A stretch of 64,000 nt of DNA from Saccharomonospora sp. CUA-673 (GCF_001942305.1 NZ_MKKE01000008.1:45981-109980), one strand, 5' to 3'; numbered from the stretch's first letter, positions 8,195-18,344 are shown. Notes: generated by a model not told the origin, from the letters alone. Numbers and translations are program-made.

Positions 8195-9789
8195 TGGCGC
8201 TCGCACGTGCCTGGTCCGTCGCGTTGATCGGCGTCGACGGACGTGCCGTCGAGATCGAGGCCGACATCGGCGCCGGATTGCCCGGCACCAAACTCGTCGG
8301 ACTGCCCGACACGGGACTGCGGGAGGCCAAGGACCGCGTCCGCGCCGCCGTCCGCAACAGCGGGCAGCGCTGGCCCGACAGCAACGTCACCCTGGGGCTG
8401 TCGCCGGCGAACCTGCCCAAGGACGGCTCCGGTTACGACCTCGGCATCGCGGCCGCGGTGCTGGCGGCCTCCGGCGCCGTGCCGGCGCACAAACTCCTCG
8501 ACACGGTCCTGCTCGGCGAACTGGCGCTCGACGGTCGTGTGCGGCCCGTACGCGGCGTGCTGCCGGCGCTGCTCGCCGCGCGCAAGGCCGGCTACCGGCG
8601 CGCGGTCGTGGCCGTCGAATCGTTGGCCGAGGGTGCGCTCGTCGCCGGACTCGAGGTCGGGGGAGCGGAGCGGCTCACCGAGCTGATCGCCTGGCTGGCC
8701 GACGAGGGTCCGCTGGTGCGCGCCGAACCGCAACCGGGCGTGGACGGCGTCGGTACCGACGTGCTCGACCTGGCCGACGTCGCGGGTCAGCCGGAGGCCC
8801 GGTGGGCGCTGGAGGTCGCCGCGGCGGGCGGCCACAACCTGTTGATGACCGGACCGCCCGGTATCGGGAAGACGATGCTGGCGACCCGGCTGCCCGGGCT
8901 GTTGCCGGCCCTCGGCGACGACGAGGCGCTCGAGGTCACCGCGGTGCACTCGGTGGACGGTGCCCTGAGCAGCGAGGCGCCGCTGGTGCGGGTCCCGCCG
9001 TTCGTGGCCCCGCACCACTCGATCTCCGTCGCGGCGTTGATCGGCGGTGGCAGCGGTCTGGCCGCTCCCGGCGCGATCAGCAGGGCGCATCGTGGGGTCC
9101 TGTTCCTCGACGAAGCACCCGAGTTCGGCGGCGAGCGCCTCGCGGCCCTGCGGACCGTGCTCGAGGAGGGCGAGGTGCGCATCGGCCGGTCGAAGGGGTG
9201 GGTGCGGTATCCCGCACGTTTCCAGCTCGTGCTGGCCGCCAACACGTGCCCGTGCGCCCCGGCCCGCGAGACCGAGTGCCAATGCAGTCCCGCGGCACGG
9301 CGGCGGTACTTCGCGAAACTGTCCGGACCGCTGCTCGACCGGGTCGACCTGCGCGTCCGGATGCGGCCCGCGTCGTCGTTGAGCCTGGCCGCCGAGATCG
9401 ACGACCTCGCCGACTCCGATGCGCCCGGCTCCGCCGGCGGCGGGGAGACGGCGCCGGTCGGCGCGGGGCAGGTGGGCGCGGGCGAGCCCACGGCGCGGGT
9501 GCGCGACCGCGTCGTGGCGGCACGCGAGCGCGCGGCGAAACGCTGGTCGGAACGCGGCTGGCGCACCAACGCCGATGTGCCGGGCCCGGCGTTGCGACGT
9601 GAGTTCGCGTTGCCCGCCGCGGTGACCCGGCTGCTCGACCGGAGTCTCGATCGCGGCGCCGTCACTGCGCGCGGGGCCGACCGATGCCTGCGGATCGCGT
9701 GGACGCTCGCCGACCTCGCCGCTGCTGACGAGCCGGACGGCGACCACGTCGCCGCGGCCCTGGAGTTCCGGGATCGGAGGGTGGCATGA
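8194..9789 (+). CDS. comM: YifB/ComM family Mg-chelatase-like AAA+ ATPase
   Basis: A 531-residue ComM-type protein. The N-terminal ChlI-like domain (ARAWSVALIGVDGRAVEIE, GLPDTGLREAKDRV) is followed by an AAA+ module with Walker A GPPGIGKT and Walker B GVLFLDEAPEF, then the C-terminal Mg-chelatase domain. A Cys-rich insert (CPCAPARETECQC) is typical of the family. In naturally competent bacteria ComM is a helicase that extends branch migration during transformation. It overlaps yraN upstream and dprA downstream, so the three form one operon. Confidence 0.95.
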   Translation: MALARAWSVALIGVDGRAVEIEADIGAGLPGTKLVGLPDTGLREAKDRVRAAVRNSGQRWPDSNVTLGLSPANLPKDGSGYDLGIAAAVLAASGAVPAHKLLDTVLLGELALDGRVRPVRGVLPALLAARKAGYRRAVVAVESLAEGALVAGLEVGGAERLTELIAWLADEGPLVRAEPQPGVDGVGTDVLDLADVAGQPEARWALEVAAAGGHNLLMTGPPGIGKTMLATRLPGLLPALGDDEALEVTAVHSVDGALSSEAPLVRVPPFVAPHHSISVAALIGGGSGLAAPGAISRAHRGVLFLDEAPEFGGERLAALRTVLEEGEVRIGRSKGWVRYPARFQLVLAANTCPCAPARETECQCSPAARRRYFAKLSGPLLDRVDLRVRMRPASSLSLAAEIDDLADSDAPGSAGGGETAPVGAGQVGAGEPTARVRDRVVAARERAAKRWSERGWRTNADVPGPALRREFALPAAVTRLLDRSLDRGAVTARGADRCLRIAWTLADLAAADEPDGDHVAAALEFRDRRVA

Positions 9790-11024
9790 CCACGGGCCCC
9801 GACATCGGAACCGGCCCGGGACCGGGCCCAGGAACAGGCGCCGGCGGGGACGTCGCTGTGGACGTAGCCGCGGACGAGGCGCGGGTGGCGCGGGCGTATC
9901 TGCTCGGCGTGGCCGAACCGCCCGCACCGGCGGTGGCCGCGTTCGTCGCCGAGCACGGACCCGCCGTCGCCGCCGCGCGCGTACGCCGCGGGGAGGTGCC
10001 CGCCGGCGTCGCGCAGGAGACACAGGCACGACGACATGTCGACCGGGCGGTCGACACCCTGCGGACGGCCCACGAGGCGGGACATCGGCTCGTCACGCCC
10101 GAGGACGACGAGTGGCCGGCCTGGCCGCTGCTGTCGTTGCAGATCGCCACCGGACGCGGTGTGCGCGACGTGGCCCCGCCCGTAGGGCTGTGGGTCCGAG
10201 GCGGCGGGCGCCTGGACGAGGTCGTCGAGGGAGCGGTCGCCATCGTCGGGGCCCGAGCGGCCAGCGAGTACGGCGAGCACACCGCCGCCGAACTCGCCAA
10301 CGGCCTGGTGCGGGACGGCACCCCGGTGTTCTCCGGCGCGGCCTACGGCATCGACGGCGCCGCCCACCGCGGTGCGTTGGCAGCGGGCGGACCCACCGTC
10401 GCGGTGCTGGGCTGCGGACTCGACATCGCCTACCCGGCAGGCCACGTCGGGCTGCTGAACCGGATTGCCGCCGAGGGCGTCGTCGTGAGCGAGTACGCAC
10501 CCGGGACCCCGCCCGCCCGGCACCGGTTCCTGGTGCGCAACCGGCTGCTGGCGGCGTTGACCTCCGGAACCGTCGTCGTCGAGGCCGGCCGTCGCAGCGG
10601 CGCCCGCAACACCGCCGCCACCGCCGGGGCGCTCGGGAAGGTCGTCATGGCCGTACCCGGGCCGATCGGGGCGGCGACCTCGGTCGGCTGCCACGAGCTG
10701 ATCCGCGAATCCCACGCCACGCTCGTCGCGTCGGTCGACGAGGTGCTCGACACCGTCGGCAGATCCGGCGGCATGACCCGGACGGCCACGGCCCCACGTC
10801 CGCGGCGGGCCACCGACGGTCTCGGACCCGAGGCGCTGCGCGTGCACGAGGCGTTGGCCGAACGCGACGGCAGCGCCGCGGAACACGTCGCCGAGGCGGC
10901 CGGGGTGCCGCTGGCGAGGGTGCGCGCGCTGCTGCCCGAGCTGGAGCTGTCCGGACTTGTGGAGCGGTGCGAGACGGGGTGGCGGCGAGCGCGCGTGACC
11001 AGCGCACCCGTTCCACGAGGGTGA
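9786..11024 (+). CDS. dprA: DNA-processing protein DprA
   Basis: DprA/Smf, 412 residues, which binds incoming single-stranded DNA and loads RecA. The Rossmann-like core has VAIVGARAASEYG, FSGAAYGIDGAAHRGAL, GCGLDIAYPAGH and RFLVRNRLLAAL. A winged-helix-like C-terminal domain (EALRVHEALAERDG to LLPELELSGLVE) follows. The first 25 residues are Gly/Pro-rich and probably disordered. The ATG overlaps the comM stop codon (ATGA). Confidence 0.95.
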   Translation: MTTGPDIGTGPGPGPGTGAGGDVAVDVAADEARVARAYLLGVAEPPAPAVAAFVAEHGPAVAAARVRRGEVPAGVAQETQARRHVDRAVDTLRTAHEAGHRLVTPEDDEWPAWPLLSLQIATGRGVRDVAPPVGLWVRGGGRLDEVVEGAVAIVGARAASEYGEHTAAELANGLVRDGTPVFSGAAYGIDGAAHRGALAAGGPTVAVLGCGLDIAYPAGHVGLLNRIAAEGVVVSEYAPGTPPARHRFLVRNRLLAALTSGTVVVEAGRRSGARNTAATAGALGKVVMAVPGPIGAATSVGCHELIRESHATLVASVDEVLDTVGRSGGMTRTATAPRPRRATDGLGPEALRVHEALAERDGSAAEHVAEAAGVPLARVRALLPELELSGLVERCETGWRRARVTSAPVPRG

Positions 11025-11143
11025 CCCCTACCGGGTGACATCCGAACAGGAAGGAAGGAGGTCCCCAGCACGCGGATTGCAGCTTGATCATCGAGGCGTG
11101 GCGATACTTGACCACGGTCGTGCAGTACCGCAGCGTCAGCCGC

Positions 11144-12219
11144 ATGAGTTCCTCGACCGCGCGTGGCGGGCGTCGGCCCGCGCACGGGCGCACCGACCTG
11201 CGTCGGCTGCGCGCCGTGTTGCCCCGGCCGGTGGCCACCGTCGTCGACGACTACGAACGGCACCTCGCCGCCGAACGCGGCCTGTCGACGCACACCGTGC
11301 GGGCCTACGTCGGCGACGCCGTGTCCCTGGTCGCCACCGTCTGCGGAGTCAACGACCTCGACGGGAACGGCGGTGACGAGAACGGCGGTGACGAGCGCGG
11401 CGGTGACGGGGGCGGAGCCGGTGGGGTCGGAACGGCCGAGCCGGGGCCGGGTCTCGAGGCGCTCGACATCGCGGAACTGCGTGCGTGGTTGGCCGCGCAG
11501 CGCAACGAGGGTCTGAGCCGGACCACGTTGGCGCGGCGTGCGGCCTCGGCGCGGACGTTCACGGCCTGGGCGACCGACCGTGGACTGCTCGCGGTCGACC
11601 CCGGGCTGCGGTTGGCGGCGCCGAAGGCCCATCGCGCGCTGCCCGGAACGCTGCGCCCCGACCAGGCCGGCGAGGTCATGCGCGCGTCCGCGTCCGGGGC
11701 CGAGCAGGCCGACCCGCTCGCGCTGCGCGATCACGCGATGGTCGAGCTGCTGTACGCCACGGGCGTGCGCGTGGCCGAACTGTGCTCCCTCGACGTGGAC
11801 GACGTCGACTTCGGCAGCAGGCTCGCGCGCGTGTTCGGCAAGGGCGGCCGGGAACGCATGGTCCCGTTCGGCGCGCCGCCGACGGCGCGCTGCGGCGCTG
11901 GCTCGACGTCGGACGCGGCGCGCTGGCCACCACGTCGTCCGGGCCGGCGTTGTTCCTCGGCGCCCGCGGCGGGCGCATCGATCAACGGGCGGTACGTAGG
12001 GTCGTGCACGACGCCGTACAGTCGGTGTCCGCCGCCGACATGGGCCCGCACGGCCTCCGACACTCGGCGGCCACCCACCTGCTCGAGGGGGGAGCAGACC
12101 TGCGCAGCGTTCAGGAGCTACTCGGTCACGCTACGCTTGCGACGACGCAGCTCTACACCCACGTGACCGTCGAGCGGCTGAAGGCGATCCATGACCGAAC
12201 CCACCCCCGTGCCCAATGA
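11144..12219 (+). CDS. xerC: Tyrosine recombinase XerC-like, apparent frameshift
   Basis: A Xer-type tyrosine recombinase, normally used to resolve chromosome dimers. The N-terminal SAM-like domain starts at [19 protein letters not shown]; an acidic Gly/Asp-rich insert of about 35 residues interrupts it near residues 70-105. The catalytic residues are the Arg in [10 protein letters not shown], the Lys in [10 protein letters not shown], His/Arg in [12 protein letters not shown], His in [14 protein letters not shown] and the tyrosine of the same segment. The frame breaks near 11885: RMVPFGAPP is followed by DGALRRWLD in another frame, as if one G were lost. It overlaps the start of whiG by 29 bases, and the catalytic tyrosine lies beyond the shift. 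Confidence 0.85.
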
Positions 12220-13108
12220 CGCCGGTGGAGTTTCGGCAGATGCCGCGACGGACCCCTCGTCGGTGGCCGTGCGCGAGGCGGGTGAGCCGGTGACGACCTC
12301 CACCCGGCCGCAGGCCGAGACCGACGACCGCGCCGCAGCCCGGACGGAGGCGGACGCGGCGATCCGCACGTTGTGGCACGACTTCGCCACCGAGCCGACC
12401 CAGCGGGCCCGCGACCGGCTCGTGCTGCACTACGCGCCACTCGTCAAATACGTCGCCGGTCGCGTCGGAACGGGCCTGCCCACCCACGTCGACGTGGCCG
12501 ACCTGATTCAGTCCGGCATCTTCGGGCTCGTCGACGCGATCGAGAAGTTCGACCCCGAGCGCGGACTGCGGTTCGAGACGTACGCGATGCAACGCATCCG
12601 CGGCGCGATCCTCGACGACCTGCGCTCGCAGGACTGGGTGCCGCGCGTGGTGCGCAGCCGCGCCCGCGAGGTGCAGCGCACCCTCGAACGGCTCGGCGCG
12701 AGCCTCGGCCGCACCCCGACCGACGCCGAGGTCGCCGCCGAACTCGGCATCTCCCTCGCCGAGTTGCGGGAACTGTACGGCCAGCTGCGACTGACCAGCG
12801 TCGTCGCCCTCGAAGCGCTCGTGGCCGAGGGCAAGGAGAGCGAATCGGTCGTCGAATCGTTGCCCGACGAGGACGCCGTCGACCCGGCGGCCGTGCTCGT
12901 CGACCGCGACAACCGCAAACAGCTCGCCGACGCCATCTCGCAGCTCAGCGAACGCGACCGGGTCGTGGTCAGCCTCTACTACTTCGAGAGCCTCACGCTC
13001 GCCGAGATCGGCAAGGTCCTCGGCGTGACCGAGTCCCGCGTGAGCCAGCTGCACACCCGTGCCGTGCTGCGCTTGCGGGCGAAGCTGCAGGAACACACCG
13101 GCGCCTGA
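12191..13108 (+). CDS. whiG: RNA polymerase sigma factor of the FliA/WhiG family
   Basis: A 305-residue sigma-70 family factor. A variable N-terminus of about 65 residues precedes region 2 ([20 protein letters not shown], then [18 protein letters not shown]), region 3 ([19 protein letters not shown]) and region 4 ([20 protein letters not shown]). In Streptomyces WhiG starts sporulation of aerial hyphae; in motile actinomycetes the same type can control flagella. The gene overlaps xerC by 29 bases, so the two are probably co-transcribed. Confidence 0.93.
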   Translation: MTEPTPVPNDAGGVSADAATDPSSVAVREAGEPVTTSTRPQAETDDRAAARTEADAAIRTLWHDFATEPTQRARDRLVLHYAPLVKYVAGRVGTGLPTHVDVADLIQSGIFGLVDAIEKFDPERGLRFETYAMQRIRGAILDDLRSQDWVPRVVRSRAREVQRTLERLGASLGRTPTDAEVAAELGISLAELRELYGQLRLTSVVALEALVAEGKESESVVESLPDEDAVDPAAVLVDRDNRKQLADAISQLSERDRVVVSLYYFESLTLAEIGKVLGVTESRVSQLHTRAVLRLRAKLQEHTGA

Positions 13109-13139
13109 ACCGAGCGGTCTCGAGCAGCCCGGGCGCGGG

Positions 13140-13814
13140 TCACTCCTCGTCGGCGGGCCACGGTTTGAGCCGCAGCGGCCCCACCGGCGGCACGAACTCC
13201 AGCGGGTCGAGGTAGTCCTCGCCGCGGCGCACACCCCAGTGCAGGCAACTCGCGGCGGGGCAGCCCGCGTGGCGGCCGGCGATCGTGCCGATCGGCTGCC
13301 GGCGGGTGACCGCCGCGCCGGGCTCGATCCCGGCGGCGGGCGTCACCGGCTCGTACGTGGTGCGCAGCCCGCCGGCGTGCTGGACCGACACGACCCCGCG
13401 GCCGGCGACGTCGCCCGCGTGCACGACCTCGCCGTCGGCGGCGGCGAGGACCTGCTGGCCGGGACCGGCCGCGAGGTCGACGCCGCGGTGCCCCGGCCCG
13501 TAGGGCGAGGGGGGAGGATCGAACGGGCGCAGCACCTCCGGACGCGGCGCCAACGGCCAGTCCAGCACGATCGCCGACTCCACTCCGGCAACCGGCTCCT
13601 GCTCGACGACCGGGCCCGGCTCCGACGTCGTCGCTGGCGCGGCCGGATGCGCGGTGACCAGCGTGCCCAGCAGTGCCAGCGCGACCGCCGCGGCCACGAT
13701 CCGGCGGCGTGCCGGCGCTGCCCACGGCGGTGCCGCGGGCAGCACAGCGGGCACCGCAGCGGGCCCCGCGGAGCATGCTGCGGCGGGGGAGGTGGGAGGC
13801 GGTTCGGCGCTCAT
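13140..13814 (-). CDS. M23 family metallopeptidase, exported
   Basis: A 224-residue LytM-domain protein read against the flow of its neighbours. A Pro/Ala-rich N-terminus leads to one hydrophobic segment (RRIVAAAVALALLGTLVTA, residues about 38-56), probably a signal anchor. The peptidase domain follows with the zinc motif GHRGVDLAAG and the second motif CLHWGVRRG. In most M23 enzymes the second motif is HxH; here the first position is Cys. The corresponding gene sits beside rpsB in mycobacteria too. The start is the ATG of MSAEPPP. Confidence 0.88.
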   Translation of the reverse strand: MSAEPPPTSPAAACSAGPAAVPAVLPAAPPWAAPARRRIVAAAVALALLGTLVTAHPAAPATTSEPGPVVEQEPVAGVESAIVLDWPLAPRPEVLRPFDPPPSPYGPGHRGVDLAAGPGQQVLAAADGEVVHAGDVAGRGVVSVQHAGGLRTTYEPVTPAAGIEPGAAVTRRQPIGTIAGRHAGCPAASCLHWGVRRGEDYLDPLEFVPPVGPLRLKPWPADEE

Positions 13815-14182
13815 CCGGCCAGCGTGCCGTCCCCGCCGGACCGGATCGCCGTGCGCTGCGAATCTGTGGACAACGAGGCCCGGTGTGGACAACTCGGCCC
13901 GGCGATCCACCGACGGGCGGTCCGGGTCGAGCGGCGCGGTGTCCTCGGCGTACACTCTCTACCGCAGTCTGTGTCCGCACAGGCTGACTTCGCGTGCACG
14001 TGCGCGTCCCGCCCGAGCGGGACAGCGGTGCCCGGCGGTCTCTCGGTTCGCAGGTAGGGCCCGGGAGTCCGGACACCGGCACGGCACCAGGGCGGCCACC
14101 GACCCGGTGGACCGCGACAACCGGCCCGCGTATCCGGACCCACCGTCCGGTGCGCCCAGACAGAAGAGGTGCGAATCAGGCC
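13815..14182. promoter_or_regulatory. Divergent promoter and leader region of rpsB
   Basis: This 368-base gap between the M23 gene and rpsB holds no gene. It contains a DnaA-box pair (13865-13892) and a good -10 element, TACACT at 13951-13956, after which a leader of about 220 bases runs to rpsB. A long leader before rpsB is common because S2 controls its own mRNA, but no specific binding structure could be recognised. Confidence 0.5.
13865..13892. promoter_or_regulatory. Second pair of DnaA boxes, upstream of rpsB
   Basis: TGTGGACAA, the complement of TTGTCCACA, occurs at 13865-13873 and 13884-13892, 19 bases apart in the same orientation. The pair lies about 60 bases before the likely rpsB -10 element and close to the start of the divergent M23 gene, a position where bound DnaA could affect either gene. 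Confidence 0.55.
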
Positions 14183-14995
14183 ATGGCCGTCGTCACCATG
14201 AAGCAGCTGCTCGATTCCGGCGTGCACTTCGGGCACCAGACCCGCCGCTGGAACCCGAAGATGAAGCGCTACATCCTCACCGAGCGCAACGGCATCTACA
14301 TCATCGACCTGCAGCAGACGCTGAGCTACATCGACCGTGCCTTCGAGTTCGTCAAGGAGACCGTCGCCCACGGCGGCACGATCCTGTTCGTCGGCACGAA
14401 GAAGCAGGCGCAGGAAGCGATCGCGACGGAGGCCCAGCGCGTGGGCATGCCGTACGTGAACCAGCGCTGGCTCGGCGGCATGCTGACCAACTTCCAGACG
14501 GTGCACAAGCGTCTGCAGCGCCTGAAGGAACTGGAGTCGCAGGAGCAGACCGGCGGCTTCCAGGGCCTGACCAAGCGCGAGATCCTCACGCTCACGCGCG
14601 AGAAGGACAAGCTCGAGAAGACCCTCGGCGGTATCCGCGACATGTCCAAGGTGCCCAGCGCCGTCTGGATCGTGGACACCAAGAAGGAGCACATCGCTGT
14701 CGGCGAGGCGCGCAAGCTGGGTATCCCGGTCGTCGCCATCCTCGACACGAACTGCGACCCGGACGAGGTCGACTACCCGATCCCGGGTAACGACGACGCG
14801 ATCCGTTCGGCCGCGCTGCTGACCAAGGTCGTCGCCGAGTCGGCCGCCGCCGGTCTGATGGCGCGTTCCGGTCGCAACGGCGCCGCGCCCGAGGGTGAGG
14901 ACAAGCCCGAGGCCGCTGCCGCCGAGCCGCTGCCCGAGTGGGAGCAGGAGCTGCTCGCCGGCTCCGAGGCCGCCGGGCAGAGCACCGCTTCCTGA
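14183..14995 (+). CDS. rpsB: 30S ribosomal protein uS2
   Basis: Ribosomal protein uS2, 270 residues. The start [20 protein letters not shown] and the core [20 protein letters not shown] and [11 protein letters not shown] are family hallmarks. The tail after residue about 230 is acidic and Ala/Glu-rich. ATG at 14183 is chosen because the conserved protein begins there. tsf follows 51 bases later, the usual pair. Confidence 0.97.
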   Translation: MAVVTMKQLLDSGVHFGHQTRRWNPKMKRYILTERNGIYIIDLQQTLSYIDRAFEFVKETVAHGGTILFVGTKKQAQEAIATEAQRVGMPYVNQRWLGGMLTNFQTVHKRLQRLKELESQEQTGGFQGLTKREILTLTREKDKLEKTLGGIRDMSKVPSAVWIVDTKKEHIAVGEARKLGIPVVAILDTNCDPDEVDYPIPGNDDAIRSAALLTKVVAESAAAGLMARSGRNGAAPEGEDKPEAAAAEPLPEWEQELLAGSEAAGQSTAS

Positions 14996-15046
14996 CCCAG
15001 TACAGACACCACCTGCGCATCCCGCGACAGAGAACGGAAACGCACG

Positions 15047-15871
15047 ATGGCGAACTACACCGCGGCGGACGTCAAGCGTCTCCGCGAGCTCACCGGCTCC
15101 GGCATGATGGACTGCAAGAAGGCGCTGGAGGAGAGCGAAGGCGACTTCGACAAGGCTGTTGAAATCCTGCGCATCAAGGGCGCCAAGGACGTCGGCAAGC
15201 GCGCCGAGCGCGCGACCGCCGAGGGCCTCGTCGCCGGTGCGGGCGGCGCCCTGGTCGAGGTGAACTCCGAGACCGACTTCGTGGCGAAGAACGACGAGTT
15301 CCAGCAGCTCGCCGACAAGCTCGTCCAGGTCGCCGGCGAGCAGAAGACCGACGACGTCGAGAAGTTCACGTCCGCCGAGCTCGACGGCAAGACCGTCGCC
15401 GACGTGGTCCAGGAGCTCTCGGCCAAGCTCGGTGAGAAGCTCGAGGTCCGCCGGGTCACCTACTTCGACGGCCAGGTCGAGACGTACCTGCACCGTCGGG
15501 GTTCGGGCCTGCCGCCCGCGGTCGGCGTGCTCATCGAGTACACCGGCGAGGGTGACGCGGCCGCCGAGGCCGCCCGCGGCGCCGCGCTGCAGGTGGCTGC
15601 GCTGAAGGCGCAGTACCTCACGCGCGACGAGGTGCCGGCCGATGTGGTGGAAAACGAGCGCCGCATCGCCGAGTCGACCGCTCGCGAGGAGGGCAAGCCC
15701 GAGCAGGCCCTGCCCAAGATCATCGAGGGCAAGGTGGGCGCGTACTACAAGGACAACGTCCTGCTCGAGCAGCCGTCGGTCACGGACAACAAGAAGACCG
15801 TGAAGGCCCTGCTCGACGAGGCCGGGGTCACCGTGACGCGGTTCGCCCGCTTCGAGGTCGGCCAGGCCTGA
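15047..15871 (+). CDS. tsf: Elongation factor Ts
   Basis: EF-Ts, 274 residues, the nucleotide exchange factor for EF-Tu. The N-terminal UBA-like domain with [19 protein letters not shown] and the core segment [14 protein letters not shown] are clear. An [13 protein letters not shown] weak ribosome site precedes the ATG. A strong hairpin (15884-15924) follows the stop codon. Confidence 0.97.
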   Translation: MANYTAADVKRLRELTGSGMMDCKKALEESEGDFDKAVEILRIKGAKDVGKRAERATAEGLVAGAGGALVEVNSETDFVAKNDEFQQLADKLVQVAGEQKTDDVEKFTSAELDGKTVADVVQELSAKLGEKLEVRRVTYFDGQVETYLHRRGSGLPPAVGVLIEYTGEGDAAAEAARGAALQVAALKAQYLTRDEVPADVVENERRIAESTAREEGKPEQALPKIIEGKVGAYYKDNVLLEQPSVTDNKKTVKALLDEAGVTVTRFARFEVGQA

Positions 15872-15883
15872 TCCAGCCAGGCG

Positions 15884-15924
15884 CATGTGCCCCGTCTTCC
15901 GCCAGTCCGGAGGCGGGGCACATG
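15884..15924 (+). terminator. Hairpin after tsf
   Basis: CATGTGCCCCG and CGGGGCACATG pair perfectly over 11 bp around a 19-base loop, starting 12 bases after the tsf stop codon. There is no U-tract, as is often so in actinobacteria. It could end or attenuate rpsB-tsf transcription before pyrH. Confidence 0.65.
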
Positions 15925-16000
15925 TGCGAGAAACACCGATGCCGGGGGTCTCGTCGCAGACTTCCGGACTCCTCCGACGGACGCTGAAGGGATGCCGGAC

Positions 16001-16756
16001 ATGAACGAGGACCCCGCCGCCCAGTCAGGTCGCGGCTACCGTCGGGTGCTGCTGAAACTCGGTGGCGAGATGTTCGGCGGTGGGTCCGTCGGCGTCGACC
16101 CCGACGTCGTCCACTCGGTCGCCGTGCAGATCGCCGAGGTCGTGCGCGACGGTGCGCAGATCGCCGTCGTCATCGGCGGCGGCAACTTCTTCCGTGGCGC
16201 GGAGCTGTCCCAGCGTGGACTCGACCGCGATCGCGCCGACTACATGGCGATGCTCGGTACCGTCATGAACTCGCTGGCGCTGCAGGACTTCCTGGAGAAG
16301 GAAGGCGTGCCGACGCGGGTGCAGACCGCCATCACGATGGGCCAGGTCGCCGAGCCCTACATTCCCCGCCGCGCGGAGCGGCACCTCGAGAAGGGTCGCG
16401 TCGTCATCTTCGGCGCCGGCACGGGCATGCCCTACTTCTCGACCGACACGGCCGCCGCGCAGCGCGCACTCGAGATCGGGTGCGACGTCGTGCTCATGGC
16501 CAAGGCCGTGGACGGCGTGTTCAACGCCGACCCGCGGATCGACGCGAGCGCCAAGCTGTACGACGAGATCACGCACCGCGAGGTGCTCGAGCGCGGCCTC
16601 AAGGTCGCCGACGCGACGGCGTTCAGCCTGTGCATGGACAACAACATGCCGATGATCGTTTTCAACCTCCTCACCGAGGGCAACATCGCCCGCGCGGTCA
16701 GCGGTGAGAGGATCGGGACCCTGGTCAGTACACCGACGAACCTGGAGCAGCCGTGA
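16001..16756 (+). CDS. pyrH: UMP kinase
   Basis: Bacterial UMP kinase of the amino-acid kinase fold, 251 residues, which makes UDP from UMP. Visible are [42 protein letters not shown] and [25 protein letters not shown] site eight bases upstream favours ATG at 16001; ATG at 15992 overlaps the site. The stop codon overlaps the frr start (GTGA). Confidence 0.96.
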   Translation: MNEDPAAQSGRGYRRVLLKLGGEMFGGGSVGVDPDVVHSVAVQIAEVVRDGAQIAVVIGGGNFFRGAELSQRGLDRDRADYMAMLGTVMNSLALQDFLEKEGVPTRVQTAITMGQVAEPYIPRRAERHLEKGRVVIFGAGTGMPYFSTDTAAAQRALEIGCDVVLMAKAVDGVFNADPRIDASAKLYDEITHREVLERGLKVADATAFSLCMDNNMPMIVFNLLTEGNIARAVSGERIGTLVSTPTNLEQP

Positions 16757-17310
16757 TCGACGAGACCCTCTTCGACGCCGAAGAGAAGATGGAAAAGGCG
16801 GTGTCCCACGCCAAGGAGGAGCTGTCGTCGGTGCGTACCGGCAGGGCGACCCCGGCGATGTTCTCCCGCATCACCGTCGAGTACTACGGCGCACCGACCC
16901 CGCTCAACCAGCTCGCCAGCGTCAGCATCCCCGAGGCGCGGATGGCGGTCGTCAAGCCGTACGACGCGACGCAGCTGGCCGCGATCGAGAAGGCGATCCG
17001 CGACTCCGACCTGGGTGTGAACCCGACCAACGACGGCAACATCATCCGAGTCGTCATCCCGCAGCTCACCGAGGAGCGGCGCAAGGAGATGGTCAAGGTC
17101 GCCAAGCAGAAGGGCGAGGAGGCCCGGGTCTCCGTCCGGGGCGTACGCCGCAAGGCCAAGGAGGAGCTCGACCGCATCGGCAAGGACGGCGAGGCCGGTG
17201 AGGACGAGGTCGCGCGCGCGGAGAAGGAACTGCAGAACCTGACCGACAAGTACGTGGGGCAGGTCGAGGAGCTCGTGAAACACAAGGAATCCGAGCTTCT
17301 CGAGGTCTGA
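16753..17310 (+). CDS. frr: Ribosome recycling factor
   Basis: RRF, 185 residues, which with EF-G splits ribosomes after termination. Typical segments are [35 protein letters not shown] and [16 protein letters not shown]. The GTG start overlaps pyrH by four bases and its stop overlaps the cdsA ATG by one, so pyrH-frr-cdsA are coupled. Confidence 0.97.
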   Translation: MIDETLFDAEEKMEKAVSHAKEELSSVRTGRATPAMFSRITVEYYGAPTPLNQLASVSIPEARMAVVKPYDATQLAAIEKAIRDSDLGVNPTNDGNIIRVVIPQLTEERRKEMVKVAKQKGEEARVSVRGVRRKAKEELDRIGKDGEAGEDEVARAEKELQNLTDKYVGQVEELVKHKESELLEV

Positions 17311-18278
17311 TGGCCAAGGTGACCGACTACCGGGAGCAACGCTCCGGTGACGCCGAATCCGGCCACCCTCCGGACGACATGAGCGACACCGCACAGCCGA
17401 GCCTTCCCGCCTCCGCCGGAGGTGGGAAGGCTCGTGGTGCGTCCGACGAGGGGGCGGGGGAGAAGAAGGCCTCCCGCGCCGGCCGCAACCTTCCCGCGGC
17501 GATCGCGGTCGGGGTGGGGCGTCGGTGCGGCGATCCTGGTGTCGCTGTTCACGGTGCGGTACCTGTTCATCGGGGTCGTCGCGATCGCCATCGCGATCGG
17601 CACCATCGAGCTGCGCAGGGCGTTCCGCGCCGCCGACATCTCCATCACGTTGACGCCGGTGCTCATCGGCGGGCAGGCGATGATGTGGCTTGCGTGCCGT
17701 TCGGCCGCGAGGGCGCGTTGACGGCGTTCGTGCTGACGGTGCTGCTGTGCCTGCTGTGGCGGCTGCCCGGCGGCGCGTCCGGCTACGTGCGGGACGTCGG
17801 CGCATCGGTCTTCGCCGCCGCGTACCTGCCGTTGTTCGCCTCGTTCGCGGCGATGCTGGTGACCCCCGAGGACGGCGTCGGCCGGGTCATGGCGTTCCTG
17901 CTCGTGGTGATCGCCTCCGACACCGGCGGCTACGCGGCCGGGGTGCTGCGGGGCAAACACCCGATGGCGCCGTCGATCAGCCCGAAGAAGACCTGGGAGG
18001 GTTTCGCGGGCTCGATGACGTGCGGTATCGCCGTCGGTGCGTTGTCGTTGTCGCTGCTGGTCGAGGGGCAGGCCTGGCAGGGTGTGCTGTTCGGCATGGC
18101 GATCGTGCTGACGGCGACGCTCGGCGACCTGATGGAGTCGCTGATGAAGCGGGACCTGGGCATCAAGGACATGGGCGATCTGCTGCCCGGCCACGGCGGT
18201 CTGATGGACCGCCTCGACTCGCTCCTGCCGTCGGCCCTGGCCTCCTGGCTCCTGCTGAGCCTCTTCGTCCCCGCCTAG
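17310..18278 (+). CDS. cdsA: Phosphatidate cytidylyltransferase, two apparent frameshifts
   Basis: CDP-diacylglycerol synthase, the membrane enzyme that activates phosphatidic acid for phospholipid synthesis. The C-terminal signature is intact: SPKKTWEGFAGS, LGDLMESLMKRDLGIKDMG and LPGHGGLMDRLDSLL. The membrane segments between residues about 65 and 130 are only readable by changing frame twice: an extra G near 17518 (the run in gtggggc) and a lost base near 17695. Between them the other frame reads VGAAILVSLFTVRYLFIG and further hydrophobic sequence that fits the family. Because CdsA is essential, both shifts are very likely sequence errors. The N-terminal 50 residues are polar and variable. 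Confidence 0.9.
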   Translation: MAKVTDYREQRSGDAESGHPPDDMSDTAQPSLPASAGGGKARGASDEGAGEKKASRAGRNLPAAIAVGVGRRCGDPGVAVHGAVPVHRGRRDRHRDRHHRAAQGVPRRRHLHHVDAGAHRRAGDDVACVPFGREGALTAFVLTVLLCLLWRLPGGASGYVRDVGASVFAAAYLPLFASFAAMLVTPEDGVGRVMAFLLVVIASDTGGYAAGVLRGKHPMAPSISPKKTWEGFAGSMTCGIAVGALSLSLLVEGQAWQGVLFGMAIVLTATLGDLMESLMKRDLGIKDMGDLLPGHGGLMDRLDSLLPSALASWLLLSLFVPA

Positions 18279-18282
18279 CGGT

Positions 18283-18335
18283 GCTCCCGAGGGCCCCATA
18301 GTCGCGTTCAACGCGACCAAAGGGCCCTCGGGAGC
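18283..18335. repeat. Palindromic intergenic element, copy 1
   Basis: A long imperfect palindrome lies between cdsA and the convergent glyoxalase-like gene. The outer arms are GCTCCCGAGGGCCC (18283-18296) and GGGCCCTCGGGAGC (18322-18335), a perfect 14-bp stem. Inside are CATA/CAAA and a second inverted pair, GTCGCGTT and AACGCGAC. It can act as a bidirectional terminator. A variant copy occurs at 49357-49462. Confidence 0.75.
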
Positions 18336-18344
18336 AACACCGCC

